Source: Hymenobacter cellulosilyticus (GTDB taxonomy: Bacteria > Bacteroidota > Bacteroidia > Cytophagales > Hymenobacteraceae). Taken from it: a DNA stretch of 64,000 bases. Both the position numbers and the translations under genes were made by a program. The DNA is taken from contig NZ_CP095046.1 in assembly GCF_022919215.1 (NCBI RefSeq), positions 5,756,501-5,820,500 on the forward strand, written 5' to 3'. The notes under the pieces were generated by a model. The model was not told the origin of the DNA. It did not search any database and worked only from the letters and a program-made list of their open reading frames with translations. Of this stretch, positions 56,968 to 64,000 are shown piece after piece; the first letter of the stretch is position 1; every line of letters begins with the position of its first letter.

Positions 56968-57936
56968 CTAGTACAGAATGTCCTCGATGGGCTCCAAACG
57001 GGACGGCAAATCGGTTTCGCCCAGCATTTCGCGCAAGTCAATTTCGATGCTGCGGCACAAGGCCGTCATGGGCACGTCGTTCATCAGGTTGTCGAAGGGA
57101 TTCTCGCTGGTGTGGCCGACTACTTCAATCGTGTTGAACACCCACGATACCAGCACCGAAAACGGCACCGTGAGCCACACGTGGGAAGGTCCCAGCTTGG
57201 AGAACTCGCCCAGCAGGCCCAGGGGCAGCAGGGAAATAAAGATCCACACAAACACGTAGCTAAAGAAGGCGTACTGCCGCGGAAACGGCGTATTCTTGAT
57301 TCGCTCACAGCCGCCCTGCAAGTTGTAGAGCTGCTCCAGCGTCTCAATCATCGACACATGCTGGAAGTCGTTGAGCAAGCCCCGCTCCTCGCGCAGGATG
57401 CGCAGCTCGGCCGCTTGCTGACGCACCAGATGGGCAGCCGGGTTCTGCTTGCCGCGCATAATTGCCGACTCTTCCGGGTCCAGAAAAGGCGCTACCTGCT
57501 CGTCCCACAGCTCGGGCTGGCGGCGCAGCTGAATGCGCAAGGCATTGCACCAGGCAATGTGGCGGTACACGAGCTGGCGGTGGCGGTGGCTAAGCTCGGA
57601 GGCACTGGCGGCGGGGGCACTCACGTTGGGCGCATCCACCACGGACGTTACGAATTCCAGCGCCTTGATGGCCCAGGTGCGGCTGGCATTCACGATGCCG
57701 CCCCACAGCTGCCGGCCTTCCCAGAACCGGTCGTAGGAGCCGTTATTCTTGAAGCCGATGTAAAACGACACGGCAATACCGAGCGTGGCTACTGGCTGCC
57801 AGGGAATGGCAATAAAGCGCAGCCCGACTTTGGCGTACAGAAAGCACATGAACAGGGAATACAGCGTGAACAGCAGCACGCTGCGCCAGGCATATTTCCA
57901 GATGACGCGCCAACGAAGATTTTCCCGGATGTACAC
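56968..57936 (-). CDS. bestrophin-family channel-like protein
   Basis: 322 residues. Starts MYIRENLRWRVIWKYAWRSV with two hydrophobic helices, then FKNNGSYDRFWEGRQLWGGI, the highly conserved bestrophin segment (about 60-80), two late helices and HTSENPFDNLMNDVPMTALC followed by RSIEIDLREMLGE. Bestrophin homologues (UPF0187/YneE) form pentameric ion channels; bacterial ones conduct cations or anions depending on the pore. Likely inner membrane. Intact; followed on its upstream side by octamer-repeat copy 3. Confidence 0.88.
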   Translation of the reverse strand: MYIRENLRWRVIWKYAWRSVLLFTLYSLFMCFLYAKVGLRFIAIPWQPVATLGIAVSFYIGFKNNGSYDRFWEGRQLWGGIVNASRTWAIKALEFVTSVVDAPNVSAPAASASELSHRHRQLVYRHIAWCNALRIQLRRQPELWDEQVAPFLDPEESAIMRGKQNPAAHLVRQQAAELRILREERGLLNDFQHVSMIETLEQLYNLQGGCERIKNTPFPRQYAFFSYVFVWIFISLLPLGLLGEFSKLGPSHVWLTVPFSVLVSWVFNTIEVVGHTSENPFDNLMNDVPMTALCRSIEIDLREMLGETDLPSRLEPIEDILY

Positions 57937-57943
57937 TTATGCA

Positions 57944-58122
57944 GAGATGGTGAAGTGGTGAGATGGTGAGTTGGTATAGTAGCCCAAACGGCTTCTCACA
58001 TTATTGCGCACTACTTACGGTGCAGGTCATTAGTTACGGCAACTCAGACCGGGCGTTCAGTAGGAATAGTCGAGTATACGTCAGAACGTCAAACTCACCA
58101 ATTCACCACTTCACAATTTCAC
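57944..58122. repeat. octamer inverted-repeat element, copy 3
   Basis: Left arm 57944-57975 (GAGATGGTGAAGTGGTGAGA then TGGTGAGTTGGT) and right arm 58091-58122 are imperfect inverted repeats with the same TGGTGARR octamers as the other copies; the loop is about 115 bases. The right arm contains the stop codon of the MutS-like gene (58111-58113), so the element reaches into the gene end. Confidence 0.8.
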
Positions 58123-59948
58123 TTCTATGCCCATGAGCTGCATCAGCTTGCTGGCATTGAACTCGCGGCAGGGCCCGGGCGTGAGGCGGTAGTCGAAGCG
58201 AATTTCGTCGCCCTCGATGGTGCTGTTGAAGCTGTAGTTGGTCACGGCGCCGGGCAGTTCCTCGGCCATAGCCGACAGCTCCAAGTCGTGGGTGCTGATC
58301 AGGCCGCTGGCGGGCCGCTGGTGCAGCTGCCGGATCAGGGCCTGGGCCCGCGGTGGCGGTCCAGGGAGTTGGTACCCTTCAGGATTTCATCGAGCAGGTA
58401 AAATACCGGCTGGCCGGTAGCCGTCAGCTCCAGCAGCAGGCGCAGGCGCTTGAGCTCGGCGTAAAACGAGGACGTACTTTCGGCCAGGTTGTCCTGGGTG
58501 CGCATGGCCGTGTACACCCGGGCCGGCGCCAGCCGCAGCTGTTGCGCACAGACCACCGCCCCGGCCTGGGCCAGTACCATATTCAGGCCCACCGTGCGCA
58601 GAAACGTGCTTTTTCCCGACATATTCGAGCCGGTAATAACGCCCGTATGACCCGCGCCCCGGGTGCTGAAGTCATTGCTGATGCGCTGCCGGGCAAAAAT
58701 GAGCGGGTGACCCAGCCCAACGGCCGTGACTTCCAGCGGCGTGGCGCTTAGCTCGGGCACGGCATAGGTGGGATTAGCGGCCTGAAAGCCGGCCAAGCTG
58801 ACCAGGGCCTCCAGCTCCGCTCCTACTTCCAGCATGGCGTCGAGCTGACCGCCGAGACGCTTTTTCCAGCGTTCCAGCTGCCACATGCACCACAGGTCCC
58901 AGAGCAGCAGGTTGTTGAGGATAATGGCAATCAGCGGGCTTTCCCGGGCCGAAAACAGACCAGTAATGCGGGAAAGCTGCCCGATCAGGACGGAGGCGGG
59001 CTGGTGTTCGGCGCTGGCGTGCAAAGTAGCGTGCAGCTGCCGCAAATGGGCTGAGGTCCAGGTTGGCGCTTCAAACCAGGCCAGCTGGTCGCGGTAGGCC
59101 CGCAGGGCGTCGCGCATGGAGCTGCTGTGGCTGAAGTACTCGGCCCGGGCCACCCGAAACACCGAGTTCAGAGCGCCCAGCACCAGCACCGCCCCCAGGG
59201 CCAGCAGTCCGGAATACCCCAGGAACCACAGCACCACGCAGCCCACGGCCACCGGCGGCAACACAACCATCAGCAGCGTGAGCCAGCCTTTACCCTGGAA
59301 AAAATCGGGCTGCCGGAGCCACTCCGTGAAGGTGCGCGGGTCGGCGTCCTGCTTGGGAAAATGCTTGGCCCGGGCCTGCCACTCCTGCTGCCAGGCTACG
59401 TCGGGCGCCAGCTCCGCCACGGCCTGTTGGCGCAGCTCGATTACGGCCGGCTCGGCCCCGGCCAGCAGCCAGCCGGCCAGCCAGTCGTGCCCCAGGCGGG
59501 AAGTGGCCCGGTTCAGCAATTGGTACAGGGAGTGCGGGCCGAACACGTCGAGGTCGGCACTGTAGGGGTGGGCCGGGTCGAGGTAGCGCAGGCCGGGGTC
59601 GAAGCCGTTGAGCTTACCTTCCAGGCGGGCCAGCTCTTCCTGGTTGAGCTGGGCCAGCAGGCGGTAATGCTCCCGCTGGTAGCCCACGGCATTGTGCCAG
59701 CGCACCAGCAGCAAAAACACCACGTAAGCCAGGGCCACTACGCCAAAGGCGGCCGGCAGCTGCCCACGCGAAAACAGCCACCACACGGCCGCAATGCTGA
59801 CCCCGAAGGCGGCCAGCCGCACCCAGGCCACCACCCGGTGCCGGCCGGCGTAGTGCTGCTCCTGGGCAGTGTGGGCGGCCAGGTTTTCTGAGAACAGCTC
59901 GGCGGGAGCCACGGAGAGCGGGCGGAAGTCGGAAGAAGCTACGGGCAC
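58111..59948 (-). CDS. membrane-anchored MutS-like ATPase, one missing base
   Basis: Restored length 612 residues. Two hydrophobic hairpins (about 40-85, VAWVRLAAFGVSIAAVWWLF and ALAYVVFLLLV, and about 225-265) precede a MutS-type core. The C-terminal ATPase has GSNMSGKSTFLRTVGLN (Walker A, about 438-454), a Walker B FYLLDEILKGTNS and, after repair at CCC 58347-58349, GAQALIRQLHQRPAS and STHDLELSAMAEELPG. There are no mismatch-recognition or Smr domains. It differs from MutS and MutS2 by its membrane segments; such proteins are known mainly from Bacteroidota and have no proven function. The stop lies in octamer-repeat copy 3. Confidence 0.8.
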
Positions 59949-60016
59949 GGCACAAAAAAGGGTGAGAGCGTCAAAAGTAACACTCCCACCCTCGCTATGC
60001 GTGCTTCTTTTCCGAA

Positions 60017-62224
60017 CTACCGCTCAAAGCGCACGGTCAGGTAGAAATTGCGGCCCGCCGCGTTGATGCCCGAGGCAAAGGGCCGGTAGCTCTGGTCCAG
60101 GATGTTTTCCAGGCCCGACTGCACGCTCCAGCTGCGGGTAATCTGGTAAGTGGTGCGCAGGTTGAAGGTCTGCCAGCCCAGGGCGCCCACCGGCGTATTC
60201 TGAATCAGGTTGTCTTCCCCCGAGGGGCTGTGGTCGGCCACGCCCTTGCGGCCGTTGAACAGCATCGAGGCCTCGGCCGTGAGCTTGCGGCTCTGGTAGG
60301 TAATAGCTCCGCGGCCGTACACCGGCGGAATATGGTCCAGGGGCACGTCCAGGCTTAAGTCACGGCCTTTGGTATAAGTCACCGAAGCCTGGGCGCTCCA
60401 GTGCTTAATCAGTGCGGCATTGAAGCGGCCACTGAAGCCGTACACCCGGGCCTTGCCGGTGTTGGTATTGGCCACGGTAGTGAAAGTCTGCCCATTATAA
60501 ACGGTCGTCGTGGAGCCGTCAGGGGCCGTGTAAGGCCGCACCACAATAGCGTCGGTCAGGGTGCTGTAGAAACCGGTCAGGGCCACTTGCAGTTTGCCTT
60601 CGATGGTATTCGACACCTCGGCTTCGCGGTAGAAAATCTGCTCGGGTTTCAGGTCCAGATTGGGAACGATGAGCGTGCCGTTGTTCTGCTCGAAGGTCTT
60701 GCTTACGTCGTCCAGGTTGGGGTTGCGGAAGCCCGTGGAAACCAGGCCGCTGACCCGGAACCCGGCCGGCAGCATCCAGACCAGGCCCAGGTTGCCGTTG
60801 AGCGACGAAGACGACTGGTCGGAGTTGAGCAAACTGGACTTGAAAAACTCGGGGTTGAAATTGGCTTTGAGCTTCACGGTGCTGAAGCGCAGCCCGTCGG
60901 ACAAGATGAGCTTAGGCGTAATTTCCCAGCGGTGGGAGGCGTACACGCCCGTGGTGGCGTAGGTCGAACCGTTGGGGTAGCGCGTGGCAATGCCGGTAGT
61001 GGCCCCGCTCACAATGTTGACCCGGGTGCCGGTGCTTTCTACCTCGTTGCGGGTTACCTCGGCCCCGTAGCGCAGCTCATGCTCCCCGAGCTGCTTAAAC
61101 AAGTCCAGGTTGGCCGACAGCACCTGCACGTCTTCCACGTTTTCGTCGCGCAGGTCTTTGCCGAACTCCCGCACCAGGCGGCTTTCCTGCACTTTCTGCA
61201 CGGCCGGCGTAAAGCGCAGCAAATCAAATAGCGCCGTCGGGCGGGAATACTGAAACTGGTAGCTGGCCAAAAACCGCTTTTCCGGGCCGTAGTTCCACTC
61301 GGCCCAGCGCAAGGCGCCGTTGCGGTAGGTTTGGAGCCGGTCGTAGCGGGGCACGTTGGAAGTAGTTGAGTACTGCACGTTCAGCAGGTGCTGCTGGCTG
61401 GCACTAGGCCGGTAGAGCAGCTTTTGCAGCACCGAAAGCTGCCGGTAGCCCGACTGTCGCTGAATGTTCACGTTGTCGTTGGCCACCACCACGTCTTTGC
61501 CATCCTGCCGCTCCACGTAGCGCAGGTTTTCGCCGAAGCCGGGAAACGACTTATAGTCGCGGCGGCCCTTGCGCAGGTCGTCGAAGTCGGAGGCGGTGAT
61601 GCTGGTAAGCAGGCCAAACTTCTGCCAGCCCAGGCTGATGTCGGTATGAGCCGTTTTTTCCCGGGCCGCCGTACCGTAGCGCAGCAGGTTGTTGGTACGC
61701 ACCCGGGGCTGGCTGGCCGTGGTGCTGTCCGCGAGCTGCGGGTTGCGGGTCAGAATGCTGATAACGCCGCCCAGCGCGTCGGTGCCATAGATAACTGAGC
61801 CCGCGCCGCTGAGCACCTCAATACGGTCCACGGCGTTGGCGTCGGTGCTGAGAATGTTCTGCAGGTGGCCGGCCCGATAAATGGCGTTGTTCATCCGCAC
61901 CCCATCTACCACCAGCAGAATCTTGTTGGCCTCGAAGCCGCGCAACACCGGACTGCCACCGCCAAACTGCGACTTCTGCACAAACACCTGCCCGGTGTTG
62001 ACCAGCGCGTCGGCCGTGTTCATCGGGTTCTGCAGCCGGATCTGGGCCGCGGGCAGCACGTCAATCTGCTGGGGAATGTCGGCCTTGCGCTCCTGCACCC
62101 GGTTAGCCGACACCACCACCTCACTCAGGCTGATAACCCGCAGCGTGTCGGGCGAGGTGGTTTGGGCCGAGGCCGTTTCGAATCCGAATAGCGTGGCAAA
62201 TACGAAGGGTATTGTTTTTTTCAT
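60017..62224 (-). CDS. TonB-dependent receptor, heme/hemoglobin type
   Basis: 735 residues from the ATG MKKTIPFVFATLFGFETASA, signal peptide to AQT. The plug has SEVVVSANRVQERKADIPQQ (TonB-box region), NTADALVNTGQVFVQKSQFG, GGSPVLRGFEANKILLVVDG and VRMNNAIYRAGHLQNILSTD, which closely recall HmuR-type hemoglobin/heme receptors. The barrel follows to a terminal RNFYLTVRFER with aromatic C-terminal strand. No N-terminal carboxypeptidase-like domain, unlike the thiamine-type receptor. It is unbroken. It follows the RidA gene by 48 bases on the same strand. Substrate is inferred. Confidence 0.85.
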   Translation of the reverse strand: MKKTIPFVFATLFGFETASAQTTSPDTLRVISLSEVVVSANRVQERKADIPQQIDVLPAAQIRLQNPMNTADALVNTGQVFVQKSQFGGGSPVLRGFEANKILLVVDGVRMNNAIYRAGHLQNILSTDANAVDRIEVLSGAGSVIYGTDALGGVISILTRNPQLADSTTASQPRVRTNNLLRYGTAAREKTAHTDISLGWQKFGLLTSITASDFDDLRKGRRDYKSFPGFGENLRYVERQDGKDVVVANDNVNIQRQSGYRQLSVLQKLLYRPSASQQHLLNVQYSTTSNVPRYDRLQTYRNGALRWAEWNYGPEKRFLASYQFQYSRPTALFDLLRFTPAVQKVQESRLVREFGKDLRDENVEDVQVLSANLDLFKQLGEHELRYGAEVTRNEVESTGTRVNIVSGATTGIATRYPNGSTYATTGVYASHRWEITPKLILSDGLRFSTVKLKANFNPEFFKSSLLNSDQSSSSLNGNLGLVWMLPAGFRVSGLVSTGFRNPNLDDVSKTFEQNNGTLIVPNLDLKPEQIFYREAEVSNTIEGKLQVALTGFYSTLTDAIVVRPYTAPDGSTTTVYNGQTFTTVANTNTGKARVYGFSGRFNAALIKHWSAQASVTYTKGRDLSLDVPLDHIPPVYGRGAITYQSRKLTAEASMLFNGRKGVADHSPSGEDNLIQNTPVGALGWQTFNLRTTYQITRSWSVQSGLENILDQSYRPFASGINAAGRNFYLTVRFER

Positions 62225-62272
62225 TGACCGGATAATTGTAGTAACTCCAAAGATAAGCATAACGGCCGGTGG

Positions 62273-62713
62273 TTAGCGGCCTTCATTTACCACCGCAATG
62301 CACTTAAGCTCAATGGCAATGGGCGTGGGCAGGCAGTTGATTTCTACCGTCGTGCGGCAGGGCTGATTGGTTTGAAAATACTCCGCGTACAGCTGGTTAT
62401 AGGTCGCAAAGTCATCCTTCATGTTGGTCAGGAACACGGTCACGTCCACCAGGTCTTCCCAGCGGGAGCCGGCTTCTTCCAGAATGTAGCGCACGTTCTG
62501 AAACACGGCGTGGCACTGGCTGGCAAAGTCGTAGCGCAGTACCGTGTTATCGGCGGCCAGCTCTACGCCGGGAATGGCTTTTTGGCCGCGCTGCCGCGGC
62601 CCCACGCCCGAGAGAAACAGCAGATTGCCTACCCGGCGGGCGTGCGGATAAAGGCCTACGGGCTCGGGGGCCCGGGAAGAATTGTGCGCGGTAGAGGTTT
62701 CGTCAGGTTGCAT
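62273..62713 (-). CDS. RidA/YjgF-family deaminase
   Basis: 146 residues. YPHARRVGNLLFLSGVGPRQ and the late PCRTTVEINCLPTPIAIELK contain the conserved residues of the RidA active site (Arg in CRTTVE, Glu near the end). Longer than E. coli RidA by an N-terminal lead of about 15 residues, and in that resembles 2-aminomuconate deaminase-like members. RidA hydrolyses reactive enamine/imine intermediates. It lies just before the TonB receptor on the same strand. Intact. Confidence 0.88.
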   Translation of the reverse strand: MQPDETSTAHNSSRAPEPVGLYPHARRVGNLLFLSGVGPRQRGQKAIPGVELAADNTVLRYDFASQCHAVFQNVRYILEEAGSRWEDLVDVTVFLTNMKDDFATYNQLYAEYFQTNQPCRTTVEINCLPTPIAIELKCIAVVNEGR

Positions 62714-62820
62714 ACCGTCAAAACTACCGAATTCGGACGCAATGCGTAGGAGAATAGTCCGTTTCTGAGCTGGTGCGGTTGTTGCCTCCCGGTTCAGCTG
62801 TTCGTTTAACCCCGACTTCT

Positions 62821-63627
62821 ATGCGCTCCACTGTCCGTCGCCTGACGCTGCTGCTTGCCCTAAGCACGGCTGCCCTCACCACCGCTCACGCCCAGCAGAA
62901 ATTGAAGTACCCCAAGACCAAGGCCGACGAAATCTACGACGTGGCGGCCAAGCCCGCCGTGCCCACCACCGGCCTGCAGGGCTACGCCGACTACCTGGAA
63001 AAAAACCAGCAGTACCCCACGGCGGCCCTGCAAAACGGCAAGGAAGGCACCGTGGAAGTGACGTTTGTGGTGGAAAAGTCGGGCGGCATCTCCAACATTG
63101 CCGTGAAAAATGCCCTGGACCCGGCCCTCGATGCCGAAGCCATGCGCCTGATCAAGGGCGGACCCAAGTGGGTGCCGGCCGAAAACAAGGGCGAAAAAGT
63201 GCGGCAGCGCGTTACAGTGCCCATTTCCTTCCACATGCCCCTGGGTGCTGGGGGGCCCGCCCCGCAGGTATCCGATAATGAGGCAGGCGCCGACTCCAAG
63301 CCCGCTGACGGCCCCAAGGTGATAAAGCCCGAGCAGCCGGCCCGGCCCGTGGGCGGCATCGATGCCTTCTTCGAGTGGATTCAGAAAAACCAGAAATACC
63401 CGGCTCTGGCCCGCAAGAAGAACATTCAGGGCAAGGTCATGGTTGAATTCATGGTTCAACCCGACGGCTCCCTCACCGACGTCAAGCTCGTCAAGCGTCT
63501 CGGTGCCGGCCTCGACGAAGAAGCCCTGCGCCTGATTAAGGCCGCGCCCAAGTGGGAGCCGGCCATGTACCAGGGCAAGCCGGTAAAGCAAAAAATGGTC
63601 TTGCCGGTGCTGTTTCAGCTGCTCTAA
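62821..63627 (+). CDS. protein with two TonB C-terminal domains and a signal peptide
   Basis: 268 residues from the ATG MRSTVRRLTLLLALSTAALT, cleavage likely after AHAQQ. Two copies of the TonB C-terminal domain are seen: YADYLEKNQQYPTAALQNGK with GTVEVTFVVEKSGGISNIAV (about 55-140), and FFEWIQKNQKYPALARKKNI with GKVMVEFMVQPDGSLTDVKL (about 185-268). The usual TonB parts, an N-terminal membrane anchor and a Pro/Lys-rich spacer, are missing. If the signal is cleaved the protein would be free in the periplasm, so it is more likely a cell-envelope binding protein than an energy transducer. Confidence 0.8.
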   Translation: MRSTVRRLTLLLALSTAALTTAHAQQKLKYPKTKADEIYDVAAKPAVPTTGLQGYADYLEKNQQYPTAALQNGKEGTVEVTFVVEKSGGISNIAVKNALDPALDAEAMRLIKGGPKWVPAENKGEKVRQRVTVPISFHMPLGAGGPAPQVSDNEAGADSKPADGPKVIKPEQPARPVGGIDAFFEWIQKNQKYPALARKKNIQGKVMVEFMVQPDGSLTDVKLVKRLGAGLDEEALRLIKAAPKWEPAMYQGKPVKQKMVLPVLFQLL

Positions 63628-63764
63628 AGTATTTTGCTTCCCGGGCCGTCTGCCTACGGGTGGCCGGCCCGGCCCCTGCTTCCCGTACCCCGCTTGCTGC
63701 CGGCTGTAAGCCGGCCTTCCGCTCCTGCTGCGCTGCCCCTTCCTTTCACCTGCTTTCTATTCTT

Positions 63765-64000
63765 ATGTTGGCCCCGCTACCCCTTTTATCCGCTCCGCCG
63801 GTGGCTCCTATTCCCGCGCCGCCGGTTTCCGGTCCGCTTACTATCTGGCCCTACCAGGCCCGGTTCCAACAGGCGGCCCAGGCCATGGCTGAAGGCATCT
63901 TCAACGTCCTCGATGATGACCTGGCTCCCAAAGTCACCCTCATTGGAATTCCCGCCGACCAGGGTAATTCAACCGAAGTAGTGTGCCTGGAGCCCGCCGA
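63765..64000 (+). CDS. unknown protein, cut by the window end
   Basis: At least 78 residues from the ATG MLAPLPLLSAPPVAPIPAPP, continuing VSGPLTIWPYQARFQQAAQA and ending open at VVCLEPA. The Pro/Ala-rich lead is followed by a globular part (MAEGIFNVLDDDLAPKVTLI). No signal peptide; no family recognised from this much sequence. Confidence 0.45.
   Translation, partial: MLAPLPLLSAPPVAPIPAPPVSGPLTIWPYQARFQQAAQAMAEGIFNVLDDDLAPKVTLIGIPADQGNSTEVVCLEPA

Overview
The window looks like a chromosomal segment from a GC-rich member of Bacteroidota, most likely Hymenobacter or a close relative (Cytophagales). The signs are TonB-dependent receptors, DUF3108, DUF4268 and DUF3089 proteins, a 7TM-DISM histidine kinase, promoters of the Bacteroidota type (TTTG, about 19-20 bases, TAnnTTTG), few Shine-Dalgarno sites and several TTG/GTG starts. 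I see no rRNA, tRNA, CRISPR array, integrase, transposase or phage genes.

Layout. 1-5.3 kb: small accessory genes, including a HIRAN protein, three related exported proteins, an acyl-carrier-like protein with its halves in swapped order, a DUF1877 protein and a lipoprotein. 5.3-8.6 kb: glutaryl-CoA dehydrogenase and an APC permease. 8.6-8.9 kb: an array of 12-bp palindromes with a 42-43 bp period. 9-11.7 kb: a TonB receptor behind a TPP riboswitch, so probably for thiamine uptake. 12.2-14.7 kb: a pnuC / NadR-like / epimerase / acetyltransferase operon. 14.8-20.4 kb: rhodanese, HrpB helicase, DUF2490 and guaB. 20.5-23.4 kb: a PP2C phosphatase / STAS / anti-sigma kinase module. 23.6-29.2 kb: two SurA/PpiC chaperones, a MoxR ATPase and an unknown protein. 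29.2-34.4 kb: SDR, acetyltransferase, outer-membrane protein, recA and DUF3108. 34.7-37.4 kb: a PhoB/PhoR-like pair and RluA. 37.5-40.2 kb: rplM-rpsI-rpsB and tsf. 40.3-50 kb: small membrane proteins, a DUF3089 lipoprotein, a SHOCT operon, a YeiH transporter with a LysR regulator, an exported methyltransferase and an S9 peptidase. 51-56.6 kb: a NarX/NarL-like pair, an FUSC transporter and a STAS-like protein. 57-64 kb: bestrophin, a membrane MutS-like ATPase, a heme-type TonB receptor, RidA, a TonB-C protein and a partial gene.

At least 16 single-base losses break otherwise intact genes, including guaB. All go in the same direction and most lie in short homopolymers, so they look like uncorrected sequencing deletions rather than true pseudogenes. 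These genes are listed over their full restored extent.

The most interesting unexplained structures are the palindrome array at 8.6-8.9 kb, an inverted-repeat element built of TGGTGA-type octamers present in three intergenic gaps (15.2, 27.6 and 58 kb), and the swapped acyl-carrier protein at 3.3-3.9 kb.
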